Assembly: GCA_933822405.4 (NCBI GenBank)
Contig: CAKOGP040001335.1
Location: forward strand, 124,001 to 188,000
Direction of reading: 5' to 3'
DNA length: 64,000 nt
Source: Cylindrotheca closterium
Taxonomy: Eukaryota > Bacillariophyta > Bacillariophyceae > Bacillariales > Bacillariaceae
Position 1 is the stretch's first letter. Every line of letters begins with the position of its first letter. This document shows, piece by piece, positions 28,840 through 37,400 of the stretch. The translations under genes and the position numbers were made by a program. Below the pieces are notes generated by a model. The model made no database searches. It had not been told where the DNA came from and saw only the letters and a program-made list of their open reading frames with translations.

Positions 28840-29868
28840 TTAGTTCTCAACGGTAGTGTATGATAAGTCTATCCGAATCGGTTTTCGCTGTTCCAAGTCA
28901 TAGTCCACGACGACTGGCTCGTACAAAATGCCTGCATCCCGATGCGATTTCATGCTGGCAGCATTGATGAATACCGAACTGCTACCGTTGTTATTTTGTT
29001 GTTGCTTGTTCCTGTTGTGAGGCACGTGGATCACCCCTCGACCCCAATGGAGGTGGCCCGACATGCAAAGTGGAATTTTATTCTGTAGGACAGTCCTGGA
29101 CAACCCTTCAGCTCCTCGCCAAGCATGAACGAGCTCCAACGATTCCAATTGTGGATAGGTAATCTTGGATGAAATATACGGGTTTAGATGTGCTAGCATG
29201 ACATCAGGTGGCTCCTGGCCCATGAAATCAAACTGAGTGGGAAAGTTGTCTCCAGCACAGGAATTCCAAGAGGCACCATAGAACTTTAGTGGAAACCTTT
29301 TGGATTGGACCATTTGATCTTGTAAGAATTGCACCTTGCCATCAGTGTCCGAGTTGACTCTCTTGAACATCTTGGTAAGATCAATCGGTGGCTTCGCTTT
29401 GATTTCCGCCGGAGATAATTTACGTGTACGATCATGGTTTCCTTCCAACACAATGATTTCTTCGTAGAGTGCATGTTGTGAAGAAATCTGTTTTTGGTTG
29501 CTAGGAATGGCAGCCATTTTGGTGATCCAATTGGCAAACTCCAAAGCATCCGACGCGGATCCCTTGTTGCAAAAGTCGCCTAAATGAATCAAGATATCAC
29601 CTTTTGGTAAAATGGAAGTCAATTTTTTGTGGTGCCCATGAGTGTCGGAAATGATGACTAGCCGCACAGTCTCCTTTTGGCTGCTACCGGTAGCTGACTT
29701 GGAAACAACGCCTTCGTTCGAGTTGTCGTTGTTCGTTGGTTGTGCCGAGGACATGTTAGAAGAAGGAATTTCAGCAATCATGCACTGGTTAATCACAACG
29801 ATTAGGAGAATGCAACCAACGGCAAGAAAGGAATGCCAATGTAAGATTCGGTCTTTTGACACCTTCAT
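28840..29868 (-). CDS. Membrane-anchored metallophosphoesterase (MPPED/calcineurin-like)
   Basis: 342 aa, one exon, ATG at 29868. A single N-terminal hydrophobic segment (about residues 11-31, FLAVGCILLIVVINQCMI) suggests a signal anchor. The catalytic part has all the metal-binding blocks in order: SDTHGHH, GDFCNKG, LEGNHDRT, later the MLAHLNP block and SGHLHWGRG. This set fits the MPPED1/2 (239AB) type of calcineurin-like phosphoesterase, which hydrolyses phosphodiesters. The substrate is unknown. It converges on the thioredoxin-fold gene. Its first 130 bp are copied at 24591-24720. A TACCGGTA lies inside the coding region (29685-29692). Confidence 0.8.
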   Translation of the reverse strand: MKVSKDRILHWHSFLAVGCILLIVVINQCMIAEIPSSNMSSAQPTNNDNSNEGVVSKSATGSSQKETVRLVIISDTHGHHKKLTSILPKGDILIHLGDFCNKGSASDALEFANWITKMAAIPSNQKQISSQHALYEEIIVLEGNHDRTRKLSPAEIKAKPPIDLTKMFKRVNSDTDGKVQFLQDQMVQSKRFPLKFYGASWNSCAGDNFPTQFDFMGQEPPDVMLAHLNPYISSKITYPQLESLELVHAWRGAEGLSRTVLQNKIPLCMSGHLHWGRGVIHVPHNRNKQQQNNNGSSSVFINAASMKSHRDAGILYEPVVVDYDLEQRKPIRIDLSYTTVEN

Positions 29869-30398
29869 ACATGTTCATCTCTCTACAACACGTTTTCGAA
29901 AATGAGGTGCTGAAGCGGGTCTCAAAACAAAGGGGATATCGATGCCCTACTTCTGTTGTGGGACTAAAACGGGGGATATCATATCATCTCATTGAGTCGT
30001 ATGAGTCGTTTCACGCGGGAAACTCCAGAAGAATGCAACCTGCAAACAACGGTTCCCACCTCCTTCAACGCACGAGATAGTTGCACGAAGCATCGCCGGA
30101 CAATGATCTTTTTTTTGACCAACCAGCCTTCCTTTGACACCTCTATCGCTAGCGCGTCAAGCACTACATTGTGATCCATTAGCTCTATTCCGAGGAATAT
30201 ACTGTAGATCGTAAACGACTGATAGAAACCATTTTGGTTTCGAATTTGCACCAACCCATCGTGGCAAAAACACGATCGCCAAAAGCCAAGAGCCACATCA
30301 CTTGAGTGTGCACACACAAATTTTGCTCCGCGCAACTGTTATCACTTTACTTTCCCACCACCATCACTCTTTGTTTCCATCCATTCTACTACTACAAG
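29869..30398. promoter_or_regulatory. Divergent upstream region
   Basis: 530 bp between the metallophosphoesterase and the 30.4-kb gene. No gene is seen. A TACTGTA motif lies near 30200, and the last 100 bp before the ATG is CT-rich. Confidence 0.35.
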
Positions 30399-31073
30399 AT
30401 GAACGCTGCTTCTATTGCCATGGCCGCCAGCCTATTCAACGACAAGCCAACGGCGCCTCGCGCCAAAAAATCCACTCGATCTCCTTCCAAAGGTAGAAAA
30501 TCTCCTGTGCTCTTCCTTTCTACCACCAAGAAATCTTCCAACGACTTTGAAGACGACACAGTAACTGAAGATTTCACCACATCCACAATCCATAATGATG
30601 GTTCCGACAACGAAAAATCTGAAGACTTGTTCAGAGTGGATTATGATGATTCGTTGGAGGAGAGAGACGAGAATGCCACTTCCAACGGCACTGGTCTGAT
30701 CATGTATGCTACCTCTACAGGTACCAAAACTCCTTATTGGAAGCGTCGTTTGGGTTGGAAACCCGACACGACTCGAGCTCACCGCCAGAAACTCAAGAAC
30801 TTGTTTCGTACTCCCATGCGGCGACATGCCACAGTTGGACTCTCCCAGGCGAACCAAGGAGATGCCCTTTTGCTCAAACGAAGAGAGGATGGAAAACAAT
30901 TGCAATCGAATGTCAGCGATCGTGAGCTAGTACATGAACGAGACTCATCTTGCAATGACAGAGAACAACGGGATCCCAACGAAGAATATGCCATGGACAG
31001 TGACGACCAAGCAGCCAAGGAGAAGAATTGGCAGTCTTTTCGCTCTGTGAACCAGGAATTTGTATTTGCATAG
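30399..31073 (+). CDS. Small diatom protein with WKRRLGWKP motif, paralog 1
   Basis: 224 aa from the ATG at 30399; upstream sequence in frame starts on GTG. The N-terminus is basic and Ser-rich, then acidic. The recognisable core (about residues 110-180) is NGTGLIMY.TSTGTKTPYWKRRLGWKP, then a basic stretch KLKNLFRTPMRRH and GDALLLK. The end is SVNQEFVFA. The same core and end occur in the gene at 32790-33395. I do not recognise the family. The final residues (V-F-A) could fit a class II PDZ ligand, which is speculative. No signal peptide or membrane segment. Confidence 0.7.
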   Translation: MNAASIAMAASLFNDKPTAPRAKKSTRSPSKGRKSPVLFLSTTKKSSNDFEDDTVTEDFTTSTIHNDGSDNEKSEDLFRVDYDDSLEERDENATSNGTGLIMYATSTGTKTPYWKRRLGWKPDTTRAHRQKLKNLFRTPMRRHATVGLSQANQGDALLLKRREDGKQLQSNVSDRELVHERDSSCNDREQRDPNEEYAMDSDDQAAKEKNWQSFRSVNQEFVFA

Positions 31074-31567
31074 AAATGGTCATTACAACCATGGTTCTAT
31101 AATATGGGGTCAAATGTGCTGGGGGGAGCATGTTTGAGAAGCAGTCCTTGCCCGTCGTTCCAATCGATTGGCTCTAGCAACCGAGAGGTAATCAATATAA
31201 CGTTTATTGGATCTAACGTGGTTTCTTATTACAACACTATAATGAATTTTAAAAATAGAATGAATTTTAAAAATAGAATAAGGACATGATTTCACTTCCT
31301 CGTTGATGTTCGACAGACATCGAGACCGTGGCTTAGGTCGTCTGAGGTGTTGGAAAATACGCTGTACTAAGACGGGCAATTCAGATTTGCCAAGACTCTC
31401 CTTCGCATCTAAGCTGATGGGGACGACTTATCAGCAGCTCGGATCACATGACTAGTGATTAATTCAGTCTGACAAATATACGAAAATAGCTCCCTGCTGG
31501 AAACCATTTTGCTGGCAATAAGCGACAACACCGACATGAGCTATATTGACGACCGGGTCTTGAGTGA

Positions 31568-32100
31568 CTAGAGACCATCAGATCGCACGTTGTTCCATGC
31601 GATGGCTCGTGTTTCGCTGGATGAGTATGACATTGTCAAATAAGTCGCTGTTAGCTCCGATTCTCCAAGAAAAGTTTCAGCAAAGATCTGTGAGCTTCCA
31701 TACGCCCCATTCGTGTCCGCATTGTTGTTGTCCTCAAATATTCTTCTACGAAGCTTGAGGGCTTGTGCACTCGCAGCAATGCCATCTTGTAGCAAACCCT
31801 GTTCAACTTTGATTGTCGAAACATTCTCTTAGATTGCAGCCATGTTGGAGCGAAGAACAGCGCTTCTCTTGTAAGCAATCCTCACAAAACTTATCGATTT
31901 CCGTGTTGACAACAACAATCTTGACGGAACCATCCCTCCTCAACTCCGAGCTTTTTTGAATTTCTCCAAGGTTTCTTTTAAATGTCCTTCCCGCATCAGC
32001 TGATGTCCAATGTAATTGAGTGTGACGACATCAAGATCCTGCTTCTCACCCACCTGACTCCTGTTGTATCTTCAACAATCTCTCGGAAATGTCCGTTCCG
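31568..32100 (-). pseudogene. Relic of a TPR-repeat protein
   Basis: One frame (32047-31940) reads as a 35-residue helical pair with TPR spacing (NYIGHQLMREGHLKETLEKF) and then a stop. Just upstream, GHFREIVED looks like the end of a previous repeat. Further downstream another frame has ALKLRRRIF, also TPR-like. The pieces lie in different frames with stops between them and no clear splice sites, so I read this as a broken gene rather than a spliced one. Confidence 0.35.
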
Positions 32101-32676
32101 TTTTGATAATTTTCTTGTTTATTTCAAAAAAGAATGACATTGGGATTGTTTGATCAGTTCCTCAACCAAGTCTTGCTCTTCTCCCTCCATCGTTTTCGTT
32201 CTCTAAAATACTGTCATCTCTACATTCTGTTGTTTTCTTCGAGACGATGATGATGATGATGATGCTCTGATCGAAATGTTGCCAAATTCAAACATAAGAA
32301 ATAACGGTTACAGCACAGCGTGTAACGGTCTCACATATGACCCCTCCGACTCAACGCGCGCAACAAATTCAAATACAAACCACAACACGCAAACGAGTAA
32401 AACACCACACGAGCAACCTAACCGTGGATGACAATGGTTATTGTATCCACCACTTGACAAATGTTTCAAAGGATACAATGTCAACCAGCCTTCTTCCTTT
32501 ACCTTCAATTCATGATGGGAAGAAGAGCACCAGAACATGATTGGTGCAATGTATGATCAAATCCCAGAGAGTTCCAACGAGCAAACGAAAACGGGCTCGA
32601 CAAACCACCTCGTCGTCGTCATCGTGAAAAAAAACACGATCGCCAAAAACCAAAAAAGCAAACATCCATTGGTTTT

Positions 32677-32715
32677 CACATACACACACACACACACACG
32701 CGCACACACACACAT
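32677..32715. repeat. CA dinucleotide microsatellite
   Basis: About 39 bp of CA repeat with two CG interruptions, about 75 bp upstream of the ATG at 32790, so it is probably in the promoter or 5' UTR. Confidence 0.85.
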
Positions 32716-32789
32716 AACTTTTGCAACACGCAGATTTCATTCATTCCTATTGCTATCAATACTTTCTACTTCTTTCCATTATTTCTACA

Positions 32790-33395
32790 ATGAACATGGC
32801 TGACGATATGATGATGACCTTTGACGACAACAATGAGGAGGCAATGGCTGTCACTCCGTTTTCCCATCCAATCCCCAACGAGGGACATGATTCATTCACC
32901 ACTTTCAAGACATCTTCTGATGATCTCGAACTGGACGAAGCCTCCATGACCGCCACGCCCACCACTTCGGAAGACTGGTCCGAAGAATATCCTTCGGACG
33001 AAGACGAAGACGACAATGACAACCAAAAGGTCAATGGGACCGGTCTCATCTTGTACGTGACTCCCACGGCAACAAAGGCTGCCTACTGGAAGCGCCGTTT
33101 GGGATGGAAACCCAACATGGCAAAAACCACAACCAAGAAGATCAAGAACATCTTTCGAGCACCTGTCCGCAATCACATTCGCAAGGGAAGTTACGAGTTG
33201 AATGGTGCCGATGCACTGGCTGTCAATCCCAAGCAACAGCAGCAGCAGCAGCAGCAGGCCAACAAAAAGCCCACTGCTGTTGGTAGATCCAAAAAGGACC
33301 GCAAGTGGGTATCCGACGAATCGCTTTCATTGGAATTCGAAACCAAGGACTTTGAAAAGTTGGGTGCTGTCAATCACGAGCTCGTGTTTGCATAA
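32790..33395 (+). CDS. Small diatom protein with WKRRLGWKP motif, paralog 2
   Basis: 201 aa from the ATG at 32790. The acidic N-terminus (MNMADDMMMTF...) differs from paralog 1. The core NGTGLILYVTPTATKAAYWKRR, LGWKP, KIKNIFRAPVR and GADAL and the end AVNHELVFA match it closely. A run of eight or nine Gln (CAG repeat, about 33233-33256) is specific to this copy. The two genes lie in the same direction 1.7 kb apart. Function unknown. Confidence 0.7.
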   Translation: MNMADDMMMTFDDNNEEAMAVTPFSHPIPNEGHDSFTTFKTSSDDLELDEASMTATPTTSEDWSEEYPSDEDEDDNDNQKVNGTGLILYVTPTATKAAYWKRRLGWKPNMAKTTTKKIKNIFRAPVRNHIRKGSYELNGADALAVNPKQQQQQQQQANKKPTAVGRSKKDRKWVSDESLSLEFETKDFEKLGAVNHELVFA

Positions 33396-33558
33396 AAGGG
33401 ATTGACTAGAGTACTGTACTAGGTCTTTTGGGGCAAGAAGATCACGGCTACAAATAACAAAGATAAATAATAGACAATATCGAAAGGTTACATGACACTC
33501 TACCACCTAGTGTCATAGAAATAGTTTCACTACAGTTTTGATGGCATTTATTGTAGAA

Positions 33559-34473
33559 TCAAATAGCTCTTTTGGCTTTGAAGAACTTCTCGACTTTTTT
33601 GGGGCTGTCGAGAAGTGCCAAATCAGCAGACAAAGAGGACGTGGCTATACTATGATCCTTGCGGTCCTTCAGTGCCAGTTTCAACAGGTGAATGACAAAG
33701 CCGAGGTGTGCTGCGTCACCAGAGACTGCGACACCAGCTTTTCCATTCGCCAACAAACCGTATTGGACCTCAATGACAATCAGCAATGCCCGCCGGTTCG
33801 GCAGTTCTTGTGGATCCTGCTCTGTTTGGGCATACTCCTTTGGTCGTTGGGAAATTGCCTCCACGACGGAATCCAAATGTTTCAGATTGCCCGCCACGAT
33901 AATGGCCGGCAATGTATGAAAGGTACCATCATGAGCAGTAGTAGTAGTAGTAGTACTAGCTTCTTGTTTGGCCAATAACGCTTTCTTGCCGCCACGGAAA
34001 TGAATCACAAAGGCTTCCACATTTTGGCGCAAATCTGTTTGAATTCGAATTGGGTCCACAGCATACATTAGTACTTTGGCCAAGGCTTGGCCAACCTGAC
34101 CAGAAGCAGCAGCAACAAGGTGCCAATTGTCGTTGTCGTCGTCGTCAGCTGATGATGACTTTTCGACTTTGAGTCTCTTGCCGTGATCGGACGTGGAAGG
34201 GTGACGGTCGGGAATAATGATTCGCTTGGAAGTTGGTGGTGGAGGAGTCACTTTTGTGGACTGTTGTGTCGCAATGGTATTGGCGGTAATCGCAGTGTTG
34301 GATACTTTCTCCGATGATTGTCGTTGCTGCCATTGTTCTTCGTTGGTGGAACACGACACACTAATTTGGCGTTGCTTGCTCTGGCTGCTGGAGGCAGAAC
34401 CAGTATCCAAAGTGGATTCGAGAGGAGGTTCGATCGAAGTGGAAGTCTTTGTTCCGGCGGTTGGGGTTATCAT
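33559..34473 (-). CDS. Protein of unknown function
   Basis: 304 aa, one exon, ATG at 34473. The first 110 residues are Ser/Thr/Gln-rich and disordered. The rest looks folded: WHLVAAASGQVGQALAKVLMYAVDP, then VEAFVIHFRGGKKALLAK, a Thr run encoded by a GTA/ACT repeat (33938-33957), HTLPAIIVAGNLKHLDSVVEAI, RALLIVIEVQYGLLANGKAGVAVSGDAA and a helical end. I do not recognise this combination. No signal peptide or membrane segment. It lies divergently from the ABCF gene. Confidence 0.6.
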   Translation of the reverse strand: MITPTAGTKTSTSIEPPLESTLDTGSASSSQSKQRQISVSCSTNEEQWQQRQSSEKVSNTAITANTIATQQSTKVTPPPPTSKRIIIPDRHPSTSDHGKRLKVEKSSSADDDDNDNWHLVAAASGQVGQALAKVLMYAVDPIRIQTDLRQNVEAFVIHFRGGKKALLAKQEASTTTTTTAHDGTFHTLPAIIVAGNLKHLDSVVEAISQRPKEYAQTEQDPQELPNRRALLIVIEVQYGLLANGKAGVAVSGDAAHLGFVIHLLKLALKDRKDHSIATSSLSADLALLDSPKKVEKFFKAKRAI

Positions 34474-34782
34474 TGTCGCTGTAGATATTAGTCTCGTTGT
34501 TCCTAGCTAGTCTTGTTGTATTTCAGTGAATATGATAGATGCGGAAAAGTGAAAATTGTGGTCGTTCCCGCGGGATATTTTCGACGAAAAAAAATAGCGC
34601 GACGAAGATTGAATCGAATCAATCGAATTCCCCCACGCGCCAACAAGCAACCGCAAGCAAACACAAGAAATCCAAACGTGCGGCATAATATATCCTCGAC
34701 ATCATCTTCTGATCTGAAGATGCCTGTTTCTGTATCATATTTTTTTAAAAACCATACCTCTATAAAATACACCTATACACAC

Positions 34783-36600
34783 ATGGTAGCAGAACCAGAA
34801 GCAACATCCTCTCCATTGCAGCAACAACAACGACAACAGCAACAGCAACTTCCTACACTCACATCTGATTCCACATGTACCTATCACGGCCATTCCATCA
34901 ATCTACACGTGGGCTTGACACATGACTCGTGTCTATTGTTTGACCCTTCCGATGTGAGTTTGGTGAGAAAGACCATCACTGGATTGGTGGGGACCAATGG
35001 AGCTGGCAAGAGCAGTTTGGCCAAGGTTCTTGCTTCGAAACAAATTCCCAACTTTCCACAAGCATCACTGTCGATTCAATACGTTTCCTCCCACGAAGCC
35101 TATGCCTTTGACGAAGCAGAGTTTGGGAATATGAAACCCCGAGAATACATGGCGTCCATTGCCCAAGAAAAGATTGTTTCGTTGAGTCGTCAAATTGAAC
35201 AACTGGAGAGAAAGTTGGAGACTGGCGATCCCGAGGTGGACGTGGAAGATATGGCCGTTGAATTGGCCGAACTCTACGACAAACAAGAAGAATTGGAGAC
35301 TTTGTCGGACATTCAAATTCAAAAGACGATTGAACAATTGGGATTTGATAGATTTTTGGACAAGCCAGTCTCGCAATTATCCTGTGGGTGGAGGTACAAA
35401 TGCCGTTTGGTTGCGGCCTTTACCTCGAGACCCGACATTTTGATCATTGATGAGCCTTCCTTTTTGGATCAGACTTCGACGGATTGGTTGATTGAAAAAA
35501 CCAAGGATGCCGCACTCCACGGCAATACCATGGTATTAATCATATCCCACAAGGAAGTTCTGTTGGAGAAATTGTGCGATCGCATTTGGTACATTAATTC
35601 GGCCAATCACAAACTCTCCATGTACCATTGTGGCTATGAGAGTTTCAAGGCGACGCATCAGGCAGACATGGACCATGCGGCCAAGACGATTGATGCCTTT
35701 GATTCCAAAATGAAATCGGCCGAATCGAGCCTCAAAACAATCCGGACTCAACTCGACAAGCGAGAAGCCAACTTGAAACAAAAGACGACGCAAAACGCGG
35801 ACAAGCGGTTCATCAAGGGCAAAAATAAGGAAGCCAAACAAAAGGCGGACAAGTCGGCGGCTTCCAAGCTGAAACAACTCAAACACGACGTTTCAGATTT
35901 GGAAGAAATCAAACACCAAGCTCAAAGAGAACGCACCAAGCAACTCAAGCTCGAAGGAACTTGTTCGAGTGGTACTTTGGCACTGTTCCAGGAAGTGTCG
36001 TTTCGATACGACGAGCGGGATCCATTGATGTTTCAATACATGGATGCAAGGATTGACGCCACGGATCGCATACTATTGAAAGGCGCCAATGGAGCTGGAA
36101 AAAGTACCTTTCTAAAATTGGCACTTGGAGAGTTGGAACCGACAGAAGGAAGCATTACGAGAAATGTTCAAGCACTTTACTTTCCACAAACATCGCTCAT
36201 TGAAATGACCATTCAGCATGGAAATGAAACCGCCTTGGACTATTTGTGGCAAAAAGACAAAAACTTGACACAAGCGGCTGCCCGGCATCATTTGGGATTC
36301 TTTGGAATCCCCAATGTGGCTTTACGAAAAATCTATTCATTGAGTGCAGGTCAGCGAGTCCGTTTGTGGTTGGCCCAACAACAATTGGGCGGCAAGCTAC
36401 CTAGCCTGCTGATATTAGACGAGGTGTCGGAAAATTTGGATGTGGATACGAAGAATTCATTGTTGGAAGTGTTGAATTCCTTTGTAGGTTCGACCATTGT
36501 TGTGTCGCACGACGAAGACTTTTGCACACAATTTCAACCCTCACAGATTTGGACAATTGAAGATTGTGGTCGGCTCCGTGTAGAATTTCCATCCTACTAG
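34783..36600 (+). CDS. Divergent ABCF-type soluble ABC ATPase
   Basis: 605 aa from the ATG at 34783 (MVAEPEATSS). The ATG at 34720 would add 21 residues and cannot be ruled out; the frame otherwise opens on TTG. After a Gln run there are two ABC domains and no membrane segment. ABC1 has Walker A GTNGAGKSS, signature LSCGW (usually LSGGW) and Walker B ILIIDEPSFLD. ABC2 has Walker A GANGAGKST, signature LSAGQRVRL and Walker B LLILDEVSENLD followed by VVSHDEDF. A charged coiled linker (about residues 300-390) joins them, as in ABCF proteins that act on ribosomes. The usual DEPTNHLD is altered in both domains and ABC2 lacks the Pro. Catalytic Glu residues are kept. Confidence 0.75.
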   Translation: MVAEPEATSSPLQQQQRQQQQQLPTLTSDSTCTYHGHSINLHVGLTHDSCLLFDPSDVSLVRKTITGLVGTNGAGKSSLAKVLASKQIPNFPQASLSIQYVSSHEAYAFDEAEFGNMKPREYMASIAQEKIVSLSRQIEQLERKLETGDPEVDVEDMAVELAELYDKQEELETLSDIQIQKTIEQLGFDRFLDKPVSQLSCGWRYKCRLVAAFTSRPDILIIDEPSFLDQTSTDWLIEKTKDAALHGNTMVLIISHKEVLLEKLCDRIWYINSANHKLSMYHCGYESFKATHQADMDHAAKTIDAFDSKMKSAESSLKTIRTQLDKREANLKQKTTQNADKRFIKGKNKEAKQKADKSAASKLKQLKHDVSDLEEIKHQAQRERTKQLKLEGTCSSGTLALFQEVSFRYDERDPLMFQYMDARIDATDRILLKGANGAGKSTFLKLALGELEPTEGSITRNVQALYFPQTSLIEMTIQHGNETALDYLWQKDKNLTQAAARHHLGFFGIPNVALRKIYSLSAGQRVRLWLAQQQLGGKLPSLLILDEVSENLDVDTKNSLLEVLNSFVGSTIVVSHDEDFCTQFQPSQIWTIEDCGRLRVEFPSY

Positions 36601-36742
36601 TTGAAAAAACATCTATCTAAGCACTCAAATAAAGCACTTCCTTGTCTTTCTATATAATAATTAATCTTCTTATCCTCTAATTTTTAACTCCTTATTCAAC
36701 ATTTTGCATTCCTAGCTTTGAAAGCTACACAGGGATTTGAGA

Positions 36743-37123
36743 CTAAATGAAAGGTGTGCACGTGCAAACAATATAGTGAGCCATCATTTCGTGTAGGAGC
36801 GATTTCTGCAGTGGAACAAATCTCAATGACCGACATACCTGATTATCGTCGCTCAAATAGACAGATTCGTCATCACTGTACATTCCGAGCGCTTGCTCAT
36901 TTAGCAATTGCCTCATGGAATACCCTGCAGCTGGGGATCCCATCACCCTTCCTTGTTGTTGTGGAACTATCATTGGTCTTGGTGATGGCGCTCGTCTCTT
37001 TTCTCTTGTTTCTGGCCCGGCCTTAGGACTCGGTGGTGCTCGTTTGATGGTTAGCGTATCGAGACAAATCTCCACTGACATCTCATCGTCGTCATCGTCT
37101 CCGAGATGTTTTTTCTGCACCAT
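36743..37123 (-). CDS. Hypothetical small acidic/basic protein
   Basis: 126 aa if it starts at the ATG at 37123; the frame is open upstream but opens on GTG. It contains LGDDDDDEMSVEICLDTLTIKR, a Pro/Arg-rich stretch, and MRQLLNEQALGMYSDDESVYL, which looks like coding sequence. No family is recognised. An upstream exon is possible. A 33-nt GT...AG stretch near the 3' end is in frame and probably not an intron. Confidence 0.35.
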   Translation of the reverse strand: MVQKKHLGDDDDDEMSVEICLDTLTIKRAPPSPKAGPETREKRRAPSPRPMIVPQQQGRVMGSPAAGYSMRQLLNEQALGMYSDDESVYLSDDNQVCRSLRFVPLQKSLLHEMMAHYIVCTCTPFI

Positions 37124-37400
37124 TCTTTGCGTTCGTCCAGTAGAAAAGCTTACGAAGGGTTCTAAAATGCGAAGTCCAAATTTGAAAAAGATCGAAAATA
37201 TGGTGTTGAGTTTCACTGCAACGGTTCCCACAACTGCAAACTCTAAATAGTTGTCGCAGCGACATCGCCGACTTTCGATTCCTTAGGGCAGTAATCGCCT
37301 GAACGCCAGCCGATCATAATTCTCAACTGTTGAGAAAACAATTAGCCTTGTTGGTGGAAAAACACACACCACATCAAAAAAGTCGGTTGCAATGAGATAG

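Larger units (their letters stand above)
31074..32789. other. Long intergenic region with a TPR relic and microsatellites
   Basis: About 1.7 kb between two paralogs. It contains a decayed TPR-type gene on the minus strand (31568-32100), a GAT repeat (32245-32263) and a CA repeat (32677-32715). The rest shows no gene. Confidence 0.5.

Noticed and set aside
36788..36826. 33-nt GT...AG 'intron' near the end of the 36.7-kb small gene
   Set aside because: Too short for a spliceosomal intron and divisible by three with no stop, so it reads through.
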